DNA from: Pseudomonas mandelii
Lineage (GTDB): Bacteria > Pseudomonadota > Gammaproteobacteria > Pseudomonadales > Pseudomonadaceae
Assembly (NCBI RefSeq): GCF_024138395.1
Contig: NZ_JAMYDU010000003.1
Coordinates: 434,001-498,000 of the forward strand
DNA length: 64,000 nucleotides
Direction of reading: 5' to 3'
Shown piece after piece: positions 33,901 to 40,370 of the stretch. The position numbers and the translations under genes were made by a program. The notes under the pieces were generated by a model, which was given only the letters and a program-made list of their open reading frames with translations, was not told the origin of the DNA and did not search any database. Position 1 is the first letter of the stretch; the number at the start of each line of letters is the position of its first letter.

Positions 33901-36155
33901 GTCAACGTGCCGTTGGCAATTGTCAGGTCGGCGTTGGTGAGACCGGTGACCGCTTCGTTGAAGGTGATGGTCACCAGCGAGGTTTCGCCGGCCCTGAGCG
34001 CCGTGTCGGTGAACACGATGCTGGCGGTTGGCCGCGCCGTATCGACGACGTAGTTATTGGAGTTGGTGGTACCGACGCCGGCGGTGCCCAGACCGTTGAT
34101 CACCCCGGTGTTGTCCAGGGTGATGACGTTGGTCGTATCGGAAAGACTGGCGGTCGGGGTGAACGTTGCCGTCCAGGTGATGCCGCCATCGCCGCTGCTC
34201 ACTGCCGTCAACGTGCCGTTGGCAATGGTGAGATCCGCATTGGTGAAACCGGTCACAGCCTCGGAGAACGTGATCGTCACCAAGGACGTTTCGCCGATGC
34301 TCAGTGTGCTGTCAGCGACCACAATGGTCGCGGTCGGCGGCGGCGAATATGCGGTGTTGAGTACACCGCCATCGTTATAGATTGTCGCGACGGAGGTTGG
34401 CGAGGTGCCGGTTGCCCCCCCGCCCTGCGCAGTGCCACCGGCACCACTGGCCGCGGCATTACCGGCCAGGGCGGCGAAGTTGGCTGCCGTGATCAACAAT
34501 GTGCCTTTGTTCCAGATCGCACCGACGCCCCGGCCGCCCTCGCCGCCATTGCTGGCATTGCTGCCCTGGCCGCCGCCACCGCCACCGCCGCCACCGGCGC
34601 CGATGTTGTTGCTGATGGTCGACGTGCCGACGATGGTGATGGTGCCGCTGCTGGCGTTGTAAATGCCGCCCACCGCATTGCCGCCGACGCCACCCACCTT
34701 GTCCCAACCGGCCCCGCCGCCGCCACCGCCAATGGAAATCGTGCCATTGGTGGCCGTCGCACCGTTACCGCCGTTGCTGTAATAGGAAACGCCCTCCCCG
34801 CCAGCTCCGCCAGTGGTAGTACCGCCGCGACCGCCCATGTGGGTCGCGTCATAACCGCCGCCATAACCGCCAGCACCGCCACCGCCCGCCCCACCGCCCA
34901 AGGTGCCGGTGCCCGGCCCTGCCGAACCGCCATGCCCGCCGCCCTGGCCGCCCAAACCGCCGCCACCACCACCGCCACCGCCGTAAAAAGCGCCGGTGAC
35001 ACCGCCGCCGCCACCGCCACCAGAAGCGCCGTTGGAAGTCACGGTAATGTTGTTCAGGGTCAGAATCCCTGCGTTGAAAATGCCCCCGGCCATCGCGCCG
35101 GTGGCACCGTAGCCACCGTTGCCGCCCGTGCCCGACACCAGGCCTCGGGTGATCACCAGGCCATCGAGCGTCACAATGCTGCCAGACGTCACTTCAATCA
35201 CTCGGGTCCTGTACTGACCATCGAGAATCACATCAGCCGCGCCGTCGTTGTTCAAGTCGCCATCAACGGTGATGTTCTTGTTGACCAGTAGTTCGGACGT
35301 CAGCTGCACCGTCATGCTGCTGTTAAAGGTGACGATGTCACCGTTCTGCGCCGAGGCGATGGCGGCACGCAGTGAGCCAACGCCCGTGTTGGCGTTGTTG
35401 GTGGCGGTCCAGGTGGCCAGGCCCCATTGATACTCGCTCATAGCCGTGGTCGAGAGGACGTTGGCGCTTTCGATGTTGCCGGTGGCAATCTCCAGATTCC
35501 AGTCGCCACCGACCCCGGTGCGATTGCTGGAAGCGGCCACATCGCGGCCGGTCAACTGAGCCAGCGAGTCGATAAAACTCAAGCCACGCTCACCTTCGGC
35601 GGTGTAGCAGCCGTAGATCATGATGTCGCCGCCGACGTTCAGGTCCTTGCCGATTTCCGCCAGCACCGCGCTGCGGGCCGCGACGTTGTCGGCCGACAAA
35701 TAACTATCGCCCAGCCACAGATCGCCCGCGTTGCCGTGGGCGATAATCTGCACCGAGCTGACGCCCTGATGGCCGTCCAGATAATCCGCGATTTGCTGCA
35801 GGCCATCTTTGCTGGCATCCAGCTGAACCACCTGAGTACCGGGCGCAACGCCCTGAAGCAGGCTGCCTGCGTCCTTGACCCGCGAATCTACGAACACCAC
35901 GCTCTGCCCCGGCACCGCAGCGGGCGCCGGTGTGGTATCGGCTTGGCCATGGGTGTCCTGGCTGGCGACCGGCTGGTCGGCAGTCGGTGCCTTGACCGCG
36001 TCGGCAGTGGTCTGGCTGTCAGCCTGGGCGGAATCGGCAACCGTGGCGGCCACCGCGCCGTCGAATAGCATGCGTGGCTCCAGGGACATGATCATTGGCG
36101 AGGCCAGCGCACGTGCGCCTTCGGTAACCCGCGACTTGCCTTTGCTCCACCACAT
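27957..36155 (-). CDS. giant DUF4347 adhesin with 19 Ig-like repeats
   Basis: A 2,732-residue surface protein. Residues 25-34 carry LEPRMLFDGA, the N-terminal motif shared by DUF4347 and large secreted adhesins. Residues 85-245 are the DUF4347 domain (VVFVDSRVKDAGSLLQG, VQIIAHGNAGDLWLGD, DIMIYGCYTAEGERG). About 342-585 are very Gly-rich, with poly-Gly runs. About 602-2537 are 19 tandem repeats of 102 residues of the Bap/Big_12 Ig-like type (IVVADTALRIGETSLVTITF as a typical start, then NGTLTAVSSSDGGITWTATF). The last 195 residues are Pro- and Gly-rich and end with a helix (LGQQLQQLKDTEQRQVESLA). No RTX repeats and no LapG TAAG site were seen. I chose the ATG at 36155 because GGTGAG precedes it; 36188 is possible. 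Confidence 0.92.
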   Translation of the reverse strand: MWWSKGKSRVTEGARALASPMIMSLEPRMLFDGAVAATVADSAQADSQTTADAVKAPTADQPVASQDTHGQADTTPAPAAVPGQSVVFVDSRVKDAGSLLQGVAPGTQVVQLDASKDGLQQIADYLDGHQGVSSVQIIAHGNAGDLWLGDSYLSADNVAARSAVLAEIGKDLNVGGDIMIYGCYTAEGERGLSFIDSLAQLTGRDVAASSNRTGVGGDWNLEIATGNIESANVLSTTAMSEYQWGLATWTATNNANTGVGSLRAAIASAQNGDIVTFNSSMTVQLTSELLVNKNITVDGDLNNDGAADVILDGQYRTRVIEVTSGSIVTLDGLVITRGLVSGTGGNGGYGATGAMAGGIFNAGILTLNNITVTSNGASGGGGGGGVTGAFYGGGGGGGGGLGGQGGGHGGSAGPGTGTLGGGAGGGGAGGYGGGYDATHMGGRGGTTTGGAGGEGVSYYSNGGNGATATNGTISIGGGGGGAGWDKVGGVGGNAVGGIYNASSGTITIVGTSTISNNIGAGGGGGGGGGQGSNASNGGEGGRGVGAIWNKGTLLITAANFAALAGNAAASGAGGTAQGGGATGTSPTSVATIYNDGGVLNTAYSPPPTATIVVADSTLSIGETSLVTITFSEAVTGFTNADLTIANGTLTAVSSGDGGITWTATFTPTASLSDTTNVITLDNTGVINGLGTAGVGTTNSNNYVVDTARPTASIVFTDTALRAGETSLVTITFNEAVTGLTNADLTIANGTLTAVSSSDGGITWTGTFTPTASITDATNLITLDNTGVSDLAGNAGSGTTDSNNYAIDTVRPTATIVVTDTALRIGETSLVTITFSEAVSGFTNADLTIANGTLTSVSSSDGGITWTATFTPNASINDTTNLITLNNTGVSDLAGNAGSGTTDSNNYAIDTLRPTATIVVTDTALRIGETSLVTITFSEAVSGFTNADLTITNGTLTAVSSSDGGITWTTTFTPTASVTDTTNLITLDNTGVSDLAGNAGSGTTDSNNYAIDTVRPTATIVVADTALRIGETSLVTITFSEAVSGFTNADLTITNGTLTAVSSSNGGITWTATFTPSASINDTTNLITLDNTGVADLGGNAGSGTTDSNNYAIDTLRPTATIVLADTALTAGETSLVTITFSEAVTGFTNADLSIANGTLTSVSSSDGGITWTATFTPTAGIVSATNVINLANTGVADLAGNTGSGISSSGNYAINTAPPTATIVVTDTALRIGETSLVTITFNQAVTGFTNADLTIANGTLTAVSSSDGGITWTATFTPTTSITDTTNLITLDNTGVQAAATGNVGSGTTSSNNYAIDTVRPTATIVVADTALRIGETSLVTITFSEAVSGFTNADLTITNGTLTAVSSSDGGITWTATFTPSASINDTTNLITLDNTGVADLGGNAGSGTTDSNNYAIDTLRPTATIVLADTALTAGETSLVTITFSEAVTGFTNADLSIANGTLTSVSSSDGGITWTATFTPTAGIISATNVISLANTGVADLAGNTGSGISSSGNYAIDTAPPTATIVVTDTALRIGETSLVTITFSQAVTGFTNADLTIANGTLTAVSSSDGGITWTATFTPTASVTDTTNLITLDNTGVQAAATGNVGSGTTDSNNYAIDTVRPTATIVVADTALRIGETSLVTITFSEAVSGFTNADLTITNGTLTSVSSGDGGITWTATFTPSASINDTTNLITLDNTGVADLGGNAGSGTTDSNNYAVDTLRPTATIVLADTALTAGETSLVTITFSEAVTGFTNADLSIANGTLTAVSSSDGGITWTATFTPTVGVNDSSNVISLANTGVADLAGNTGSGTTNSGNYTIDTVLPTATIVVADNALSVGETSLVTITFSEAVSGFTNADLTIANGTLSAVSSSDGGITWTATFTPTNAITDTSNLITLDNSGVQNGSGNAGSGTTDSNNYAIDTVRPTATIVVADAALAVGQTSVVTITFSEAVTGFTTADLTVSNGTLSNLSTSDNITYTATLTPTASVTDSTNLITLDNTGVIDGAGNTGAGTTDSNNYAIDSQRPTATIVLSDTTLKPGETALVTITFSEAVTGFDNSDLSIANGTLSAVSSSDGGLTWTGTFTPTAGITDTSNIIILSNSGVSDVAGNTGAGTTNSANYVVETEVPTATIVVADNALKVGETSLVTITFSSAVSGFDNADLTVANGTLSNVSSIDGGVTWTATFTPTVSVTDTTNLISLDNSGVTNASGNSGVGVTDSNNYAIDTARPTATIVVADNKLGIGETTTVTITFSEAVSGFDLSDLSVANGVLSNLASSDGGVTWTATLTPTASLNDATNLILLDTGNVLDAAGNAGASIAISNNYALDATRPTVTIVVANPNLGIGQTTLVTFTFSEAVSDFDLSDLSVTNGELTNLASSNGGKTWTGTFTPTANITDPSNFIALDTSNVTDLAGNIGASVAVSNNYAIDGERPAATVVVANPNLGVGQTSLVTFTFNEAVTGFDLSDISVANGSLSNLSSSDGGRTWTATLTPNANVSSANNAISLSVAGVSDSAGNTGSGVSLSNSYAINTVVAPSSPTVVVPPEPEFRVTDPVTVPDLPNVPLQPIIFTPPTGDLGSPLTFTPLFEQRVIGNGIRPLGDIFMSHGALAPSFIAQVFSSSENGGDGSGQGFLGFGGGDGGVFGSSTLSNLFNQDTGSEGDSLNAFGNNSIRMGDASQGLRGVFGAPSLGQQLQQLKDTEQRQVESLAAALQQVGISEMQA
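28543..34359 (-). repeat. tandem array of 19 units of 306 bp in the adhesin
   Basis: Units start near 28543, 28849, 29155, 29461, 29767, 30073, 30376, 30682, 30988, 31294, 31603, 31909, 32215, 32524, 32830, 33136, 33442, 33748 and 34054. Most are 306 bp, one is 303 bp and two are 309 bp (the copies with the extra QAAATG segment). Units at 31294-32214 and 32215-33135 are near-identical as a block of 921 bp, a recent segmental duplication. Confidence 0.93.
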
Positions 36156-36205
36156 GCTGCTCACCCGGACTCGAACTTTCTGAGGCATCAATGAAAACGC
36201 CGCGA

Positions 36206-37051
36206 TCAACTGATCGCGGCGTCGGCTTTCATACGAATGACATTGGCGGCGCTGGCTGAGCCATCGAGCCAAAAGGACAACTCGGCGTACTGCTTGAACA
36301 AGTCCGGCGGCAGGATCGTGCGCCTGGATTGCAGTTGGACCTTGGCCTTCACCTTGTGCAGCCCCGAGAGGCCGAGCGCCTGATCGAATTCCGGCGCGTC
36401 GTAGGCCAAATGGTCGAAGTCATGTTCGAACCAGGGTTCGCCGATAAAGTCGTAGACCAGCCGCATCACCCGCTCCGGCGCCTGGCTTAGCAGGTCGTAA
36501 TCGATGATCAGCAACGAGTCGGCGTGTTCGCCGTAATAGGCTTCCTTGAGGGCGGCCCAGGAAAACCCCACCAGCCGATTGCGCTGGGCCAGGGTTTCGC
36601 AGCGGCTATAGACCGTGTTGCGCTCGACCGCATCGCCGAACAGCTTGGTGTTTTCGAAGGGGTTGGCGCGGTACAGGCGCTCGATGCTGTCCATGACCCA
36701 GGCGACATTGCGCACGCAGGCAATGATCTTGGCTTGAGGGAACAGATCGCTGATCGCCGGCAGGCGCGAACTCCACAGGCGGTTCGTGTCGAACACCACC
36801 GGTTTGTCAGCCTTGTCGGCGTAGAAAGAATCGAACAGACCGCGCAACAGACGGCGACGCAGGTCGGTATCAATTACCGCACCGAATTCGCTGCCGGCGC
36901 TGCATTGTTCCAGAACACCGGAAAAGAGCGCACCTACGGGGCTGGTCATGCCGGCATGAAAGCGCGGGTTCTGCAAAAGAATGGCAGAAAGCAGGGTCGA
37001 GCCTGAGCGCGGCAAGCCGGAGATAAAGTGGAACTGCTGCAATCCATTCAC
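36206..37051 (-). CDS. sulfotransferase family protein, first gene of the adhesin operon
   Basis: A 281-residue protein with a clear PAPS-binding P-loop at residues 10-24 (ISGLPRSGSTLLSAILL), a form close to that of protein-tyrosine sulfotransferases (GxPRSGTTL), and a 3'-phosphate region PQAKIIACVRNVAWVMDSIE (Arg and Ser/Asp). It transfers sulfate from PAPS to an unknown acceptor. It ends 50 bases before the adhesin start on the same strand, which makes the adhesin a prime candidate substrate. A protein or glycan acceptor are both possible; tyrosine sulfation is only suggested by loop similarity. No signal peptide, so it acts in the cytoplasm before export. Confidence 0.88.
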   Translation of the reverse strand: MNGLQQFHFISGLPRSGSTLLSAILLQNPRFHAGMTSPVGALFSGVLEQCSAGSEFGAVIDTDLRRRLLRGLFDSFYADKADKPVVFDTNRLWSSRLPAISDLFPQAKIIACVRNVAWVMDSIERLYRANPFENTKLFGDAVERNTVYSRCETLAQRNRLVGFSWAALKEAYYGEHADSLLIIDYDLLSQAPERVMRLVYDFIGEPWFEHDFDHLAYDAPEFDQALGLSGLHKVKAKVQLQSRRTILPPDLFKQYAELSFWLDGSASAANVIRMKADAAIS

Positions 37052-37200
37052 CCGTCATTCAGTCCTTTGTACGACGGAGCGTAGACCACGAATGGCCATA
37101 CGACTAGTGGTGCTTTGATATCAAATCGGAGCTAAATCGACTGGAAAATACAACTTATATAACACTCGGAAGATGAATCGTTTAAGCCTCACACCATGAG

Positions 37201-38478
37201 TTATTTCAGTACATCGATCCGGTCGCCGGGAGCGAAGTGCTGGTTCACGTCGTGGACCATGACGCTGATCTGATTGTCGGTATCCACCGTGGCATTGTTT
37301 TTCAGGCCCACGAGTTCGATGCCGACAAACAGCATCAGCACGGCCAGCGCCAAAACCTTGGAGCCCGCGTACAAGCGATCGATGGCCAGCGCCAACAGCA
37401 TCGGCAAGCCCAGGGCATAAGCGGTCAGATAACGCTCGATAAACACCGGCGATATGAACGACACCGCAAACACCAGCGACAACGGGAGAGCGGTGTAGAT
37501 CACCGCCAGTGCACTGCCACGGAACACACTGCGGTCTCGCGCCAGCGCCACGCCCGCCAGGGCCAGCAGCGCCAGTGGCAGCGCGATAAAAACCAGCAGC
37601 GGCAAGTTCTTGCCATCGTCCTGGATCAGGAACGACCAGATCATCGAAGGCAATGAGCCAAGCGTGACGGGCGCCTCCCACCCCACATCGCCATTGGCTT
37701 TGAATTGGTCCATGTGCTGCACAAGATCGAGCAGATTGGGCAGCCACGGCAGGTACAACGCCACAATCGCTATGTTGGCCAGCCACCAGCCAGAGCGCTG
37801 AATGTGCCGTAATCGATACCCTGGCTGCACGCGGATCAGCCCCAGATACAGCCAGTGGCAGAGCACGCACAGTGCCGTGAAGTAATGGGTGTAGAACGCC
37901 GCACTCATCAGCAGGGTGTAAATCACCAGATAGCGTGTGCGTTGCGGCCGCCTGATCCAATACATCAAGGCGATCGTGGCACCGATCAGCCACAGCCCCA
38001 GCAGGGAATACATCCGCACTTCCTGGCTGTAACGCACCGCCGTGGGCAGCAGCGCCAGCAGGACCCCGGTCAGCAACGCGGCGCGGCGGGTAGCGAGCAA
38101 GTCCACCAGCCAGACGCCGAGCCCCACCGTGGCAATCCCCGGCAGCGCACTCAGGCTGCGAATCGAAAAAATGCCGTCGCCGAACAGGCCGATCCAGCCG
38201 TGCAGCAGCATGAAATACAGGGGTGGATGCACATCATGAGCCGCGTGCTCCCAGATCCCGACCAGGGAATACTGGCTCAGCAACAGGCTGGACCCTTCGT
38301 CGCCCCGGATCGCTGCCGCGGTCAGGTGGTAGAAGCGCACCAGCGTGGCCAATACCAGGATCGACAATAGCCAATGCTCCCGCGCCCATCGAAGCAAGCG
38401 ACGGGCAGTAGCCCACGAGCCCGGCATCGCATGCGGGTCTTGGGTGTCGCCCAACGGTGTTTCTCTGCGCGCCTCCAT
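37201..38478 (-). CDS. GT-C (family 39-like) membrane glycosyltransferase
   Basis: A 425-residue polytopic protein with about ten membrane segments and the GT-C layout: first helix LSILVLATLVRFYHL, then the periplasmic loop with the DE motif (AIRGDEGSSLLLSQ), HPPLYFMLLHGWIGLFGDG, and YSQEVRMYSLLGLW. Such enzymes add a sugar from a polyprenyl-phosphate donor to a protein, lipid or glycan at the periplasmic face. The TTG 15 bases upstream would extend it by five residues, but GGGGAGG precedes the ATG at 38478. It lies 149 bases upstream of the sulfotransferase and adhesin operon on the same strand, so it may act on the same product, though an own promoter is equally likely. Confidence 0.82.
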   Translation of the reverse strand: MEARRETPLGDTQDPHAMPGSWATARRLLRWAREHWLLSILVLATLVRFYHLTAAAIRGDEGSSLLLSQYSLVGIWEHAAHDVHPPLYFMLLHGWIGLFGDGIFSIRSLSALPGIATVGLGVWLVDLLATRRAALLTGVLLALLPTAVRYSQEVRMYSLLGLWLIGATIALMYWIRRPQRTRYLVIYTLLMSAAFYTHYFTALCVLCHWLYLGLIRVQPGYRLRHIQRSGWWLANIAIVALYLPWLPNLLDLVQHMDQFKANGDVGWEAPVTLGSLPSMIWSFLIQDDGKNLPLLVFIALPLALLALAGVALARDRSVFRGSALAVIYTALPLSLVFAVSFISPVFIERYLTAYALGLPMLLALAIDRLYAGSKVLALAVLMLFVGIELVGLKNNATVDTDNQISVMVHDVNQHFAPGDRIDVLK

Positions 38479-38724
38479 TACCTCCCCTTGCAACGGCCAA
38501 CTGAAGACCGAAGCTTCCCAAGCACTGTAGGACAGGCGCGAGCCCGACGTCGATGCTGGCCTTGCGACGAACGACGTCCGGCAATCATTCCGATCAGCGT
38601 CTACGCTTTGGCGTGGCGTGACCCAGCCACGGAGATGAAAGGAGTCGGCTGATCAGCGCGAACTACCCGGACAACCGGGTCTGCAACGTGACGTATCAGA
38701 CACTAACCTGAGGGATGAGGAACC

Positions 38725-39312
38725 ATGGAAGTATTCATCGGCACTATCCAGCCTTTCGCCTTTAACTTCGCGCCCAACGGCTGGGCCCTATGCAACGGCC
38801 AGACGCTGAGCATCTCGCAATACAACACGGTTTTCGCACTGCTGGGTGTCAACTTCGGAGGCAATGGCACCACCAGTTTCATGCTACCCAACCTGCAAGG
38901 TCGCATGCCGGTTGCCATGGGCAACGGCTTGGGCCTGACCCCGCGCGTCATTGGCGAAGTCTCCGGGACCGAGAACGTCACCGCGACTATCACCAACCTG
39001 CCCAACCACACCCACGCCTTGTCCGGGCTCACGGCCAGCACCACCCTGCAACTGGCCAGCCCGGCGAGCAACCCGGTCACCAACCCGACCGCGACCAACT
39101 CGTACATCGGCGCCTCTGGCGGCGGGCCCGGCTCGGCGAGCATTTACTCCGATCAGCAAGGCGCCGCGGCTGTGCCGCTCAAGGGTGTGACCAGCACGGT
39201 GACAGGGGAAATTTCTTCCACCGGCAATGGCTTGCCCATGGAGGTGATGAACCCGTTTCTGGTGCTCAACTTCAGCATCGCTCTGAACGGTCTTTTCCCT
39301 TCACGTAACTGA
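38725..39312 (+). CDS. phage tail collar-domain protein (microcystin-dependent type)
   Basis: A 195-residue protein of the phage tail collar / microcystin-dependent protein (MdpB) family. The N-terminal collar domain is clear: MEVFIGTIQPFAFNFAPNGW, ALCNGQTLSISQYNTVFALL, NFGGNGTTSFMLPNLQGRMP. A Thr/Ser/Gly-rich C-terminal fibre part with the ending VMNPFLVLNFSIALNGLFPS follows. GAGGAACC precedes the ATG. There are no other phage genes nearby, so it is not a prophage tail gene; these proteins often occur as small families. It sits between the adhesin operon and the HlyD/M50 module on the opposite strand. Role unknown. Confidence 0.88.
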   Translation: MEVFIGTIQPFAFNFAPNGWALCNGQTLSISQYNTVFALLGVNFGGNGTTSFMLPNLQGRMPVAMGNGLGLTPRVIGEVSGTENVTATITNLPNHTHALSGLTASTTLQLASPASNPVTNPTATNSYIGASGGGPGSASIYSDQQGAAAVPLKGVTSTVTGEISSTGNGLPMEVMNPFLVLNFSIALNGLFPSRN

Positions 39313-39317
39313 GGGTC

Positions 39318-39349
39318 TGGCCGGGGGTTCAAATCCCCCGGCCACTTTT
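39318..39349 (+). terminator. hairpin resembling a tRNA T-arm, probable terminator
   Basis: Perfect 10-bp stem TGGCCGGGGG / CCCCCGGCCA with a 7-base loop TTCAAAT, then CTTTTG. It lies six bases after the collar-protein stop and is well placed as a terminator. The inner 5 bp and loop equal a tRNA T-arm (GGGGG TTCAAAT CCCCC). Confidence 0.55.
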
Positions 39350-39367
39350 GCTTGATGGAGTGATGCC

Positions 39368-39679
39368 ATGCTGCAACAGGTTCAAAGCCAACACTTTCAG
39401 GCACTGCTGGGCAAGACGGGGACGCTGCGACTGCCCGATGGCAGTGAATTGCCGATCCATATCGACACCCTTGCAGAAACGCCCCGCTCACAAATGCCGA
39501 ACAGCGAACGCATGCCGTTCAGCGTCGAGCTCAACAGCCTGCAACCCACCGATTTTGTCGATGGGTTGTGCGGGCTGGAGTTGCCGGGGCTGGGCCAGGT
39601 AGAAGATATCTTTGTCTCCCGAGTGCCAGCCATGGGGCGTGATCCGCAACTGGGGTACTTCTACATCGCGTTCAACTGA
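39368..39679 (+). CDS. small hypothetical protein (DUF6916-like)
   Basis: A 103-residue protein, MLQQVQSQHFQALLGKTG at the start, then LRLPDGSELPIHIDTLAE, MPFSVELNSLQPTDFVDGLC, LELPGLGQVEDIFVSRVPAM and GYFYIAFN at the end. The pattern resembles the small DUF6916 proteins that often follow collar-domain genes; recognition is moderate. ATGGAGTG precedes the start. It lies directly behind the collar-domain gene and probably works with it. Confidence 0.7.
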   Translation: MLQQVQSQHFQALLGKTGTLRLPDGSELPIHIDTLAETPRSQMPNSERMPFSVELNSLQPTDFVDGLCGLELPGLGQVEDIFVSRVPAMGRDPQLGYFYIAFN

Positions 39680-39685
39680 AAACTT

Positions 39686-39737
39686 TGATCTGCACCCCAA
39701 AAGCTGGACACCAATCCTAATTTTGGGGTGCAGATCA
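39686..39737. repeat. short perfect palindrome resembling paired IS3-family tips
   Basis: Arms TGATCTGCACCCCAAAA and TTTTGGGGTGCAGATCA, 17 bp, perfect, 18-base centre. The left arm continued by GCTGGACACCAATCC looks like an IS3-family insertion-sequence end. It could be a remnant or a minimal element; as a hairpin it also could terminate transcription. Confidence 0.55.
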
Positions 39738-39740
39738 CTT

Positions 39741-39830
39741 TGTGGGAGCGGGCTTGCCCGCGATGGGGTCGGCTGATCAAACATCGATGTTGCCTGTCTG
39801 TCCGTCATCGCGGGCAAGCCCGCTCCCACA
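39741..39830. repeat. inverted REP pair
   Basis: Arms TGTGGGAGCGGGCTTGCCCG... and complement, about 23 bases each, around a 44-base centre. Confidence 0.92.
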
Positions 39831-39846
39831 GTTTTTTGTATAGCTC

Positions 39847-40344
39847 TTAACCCTGCGGATACCACACCAACCGTTCCGCCGCCGGGTTGCGCTCTTCAAC
39901 CTGAAACCCCAGCGCCAGGTAATGCTGGCGCGCATGGGGGTTGTTGGCCCAGACCACCGTCGCCACCGGGCAGCGGATTTGTTGTGCGGCTTTTTGCACG
40001 CCTTGCAGCACCGTCCGACCGTAACCCTTGCCGCGGGCCTGTGGGATAAACGCCAGATACAGCACGCGAATTTCATTGGGGCCGAAGTCCGTGGTCAGCG
40101 CGCCAATGGCCGTGTCGAGTTTCTCGATCACGTAATGCATGGCGTTGGGGAAGTTCTCCCCCAGCCCTTGTTCCTGCACCTTGAACTGCTGGGCAACCAC
40201 CTGCTCGACCACCTCCTGCTCACCGTCGATCCATTGCAGATCCGGCCGCGCCGCTTGGTAAAGGCTGTGCAGAAAAGGTCCATCGCTGGTCCGCGAAGGC
40301 CTGACCACCAAGCCGTCCGCTGCCACTGAATCGGTTTTCGCCAT
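39847..40344 (-). CDS. GNAT family N-acetyltransferase
   Basis: A 165-residue acetyltransferase. Motifs A and B of GNAT enzymes are visible: VLYLAFIPQARGKGYGRTVL (acetyl-CoA loop R/Q-x-x-G-x-G/A), then VATVVWANNPHARQHYLALG and FQVEERNP. The substrate is unknown. GGGAG precedes the ATG. It ends next to a REP pair and starts 26 bases after the M50-HlyD fusion gene stop on the same strand, so it may be cotranscribed with that module. Confidence 0.9.
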   Translation of the reverse strand: MAKTDSVAADGLVVRPSRTSDGPFLHSLYQAARPDLQWIDGEQEVVEQVVAQQFKVQEQGLGENFPNAMHYVIEKLDTAIGALTTDFGPNEIRVLYLAFIPQARGKGYGRTVLQGVQKAAQQIRCPVATVVWANNPHARQHYLALGFQVEERNPAAERLVWYPQG

Positions 40345-40370
40345 CGTTGTTCTCCCTTAGCTGTTCTCCC

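Noticed and set aside
28543..34359. Regularly spaced repeats that could suggest a CRISPR array
   Set aside because: The units are 306 bp and fully coding with no short repeat/unique spacer pattern.
28570..34380. Row of plus-strand open frames of about 101 codons, repeating every 306 bases
   Set aside because: They are antisense to the adhesin repeats and repeat only because the units repeat; no ribosome binding sites and the minus-strand product is clearly real.
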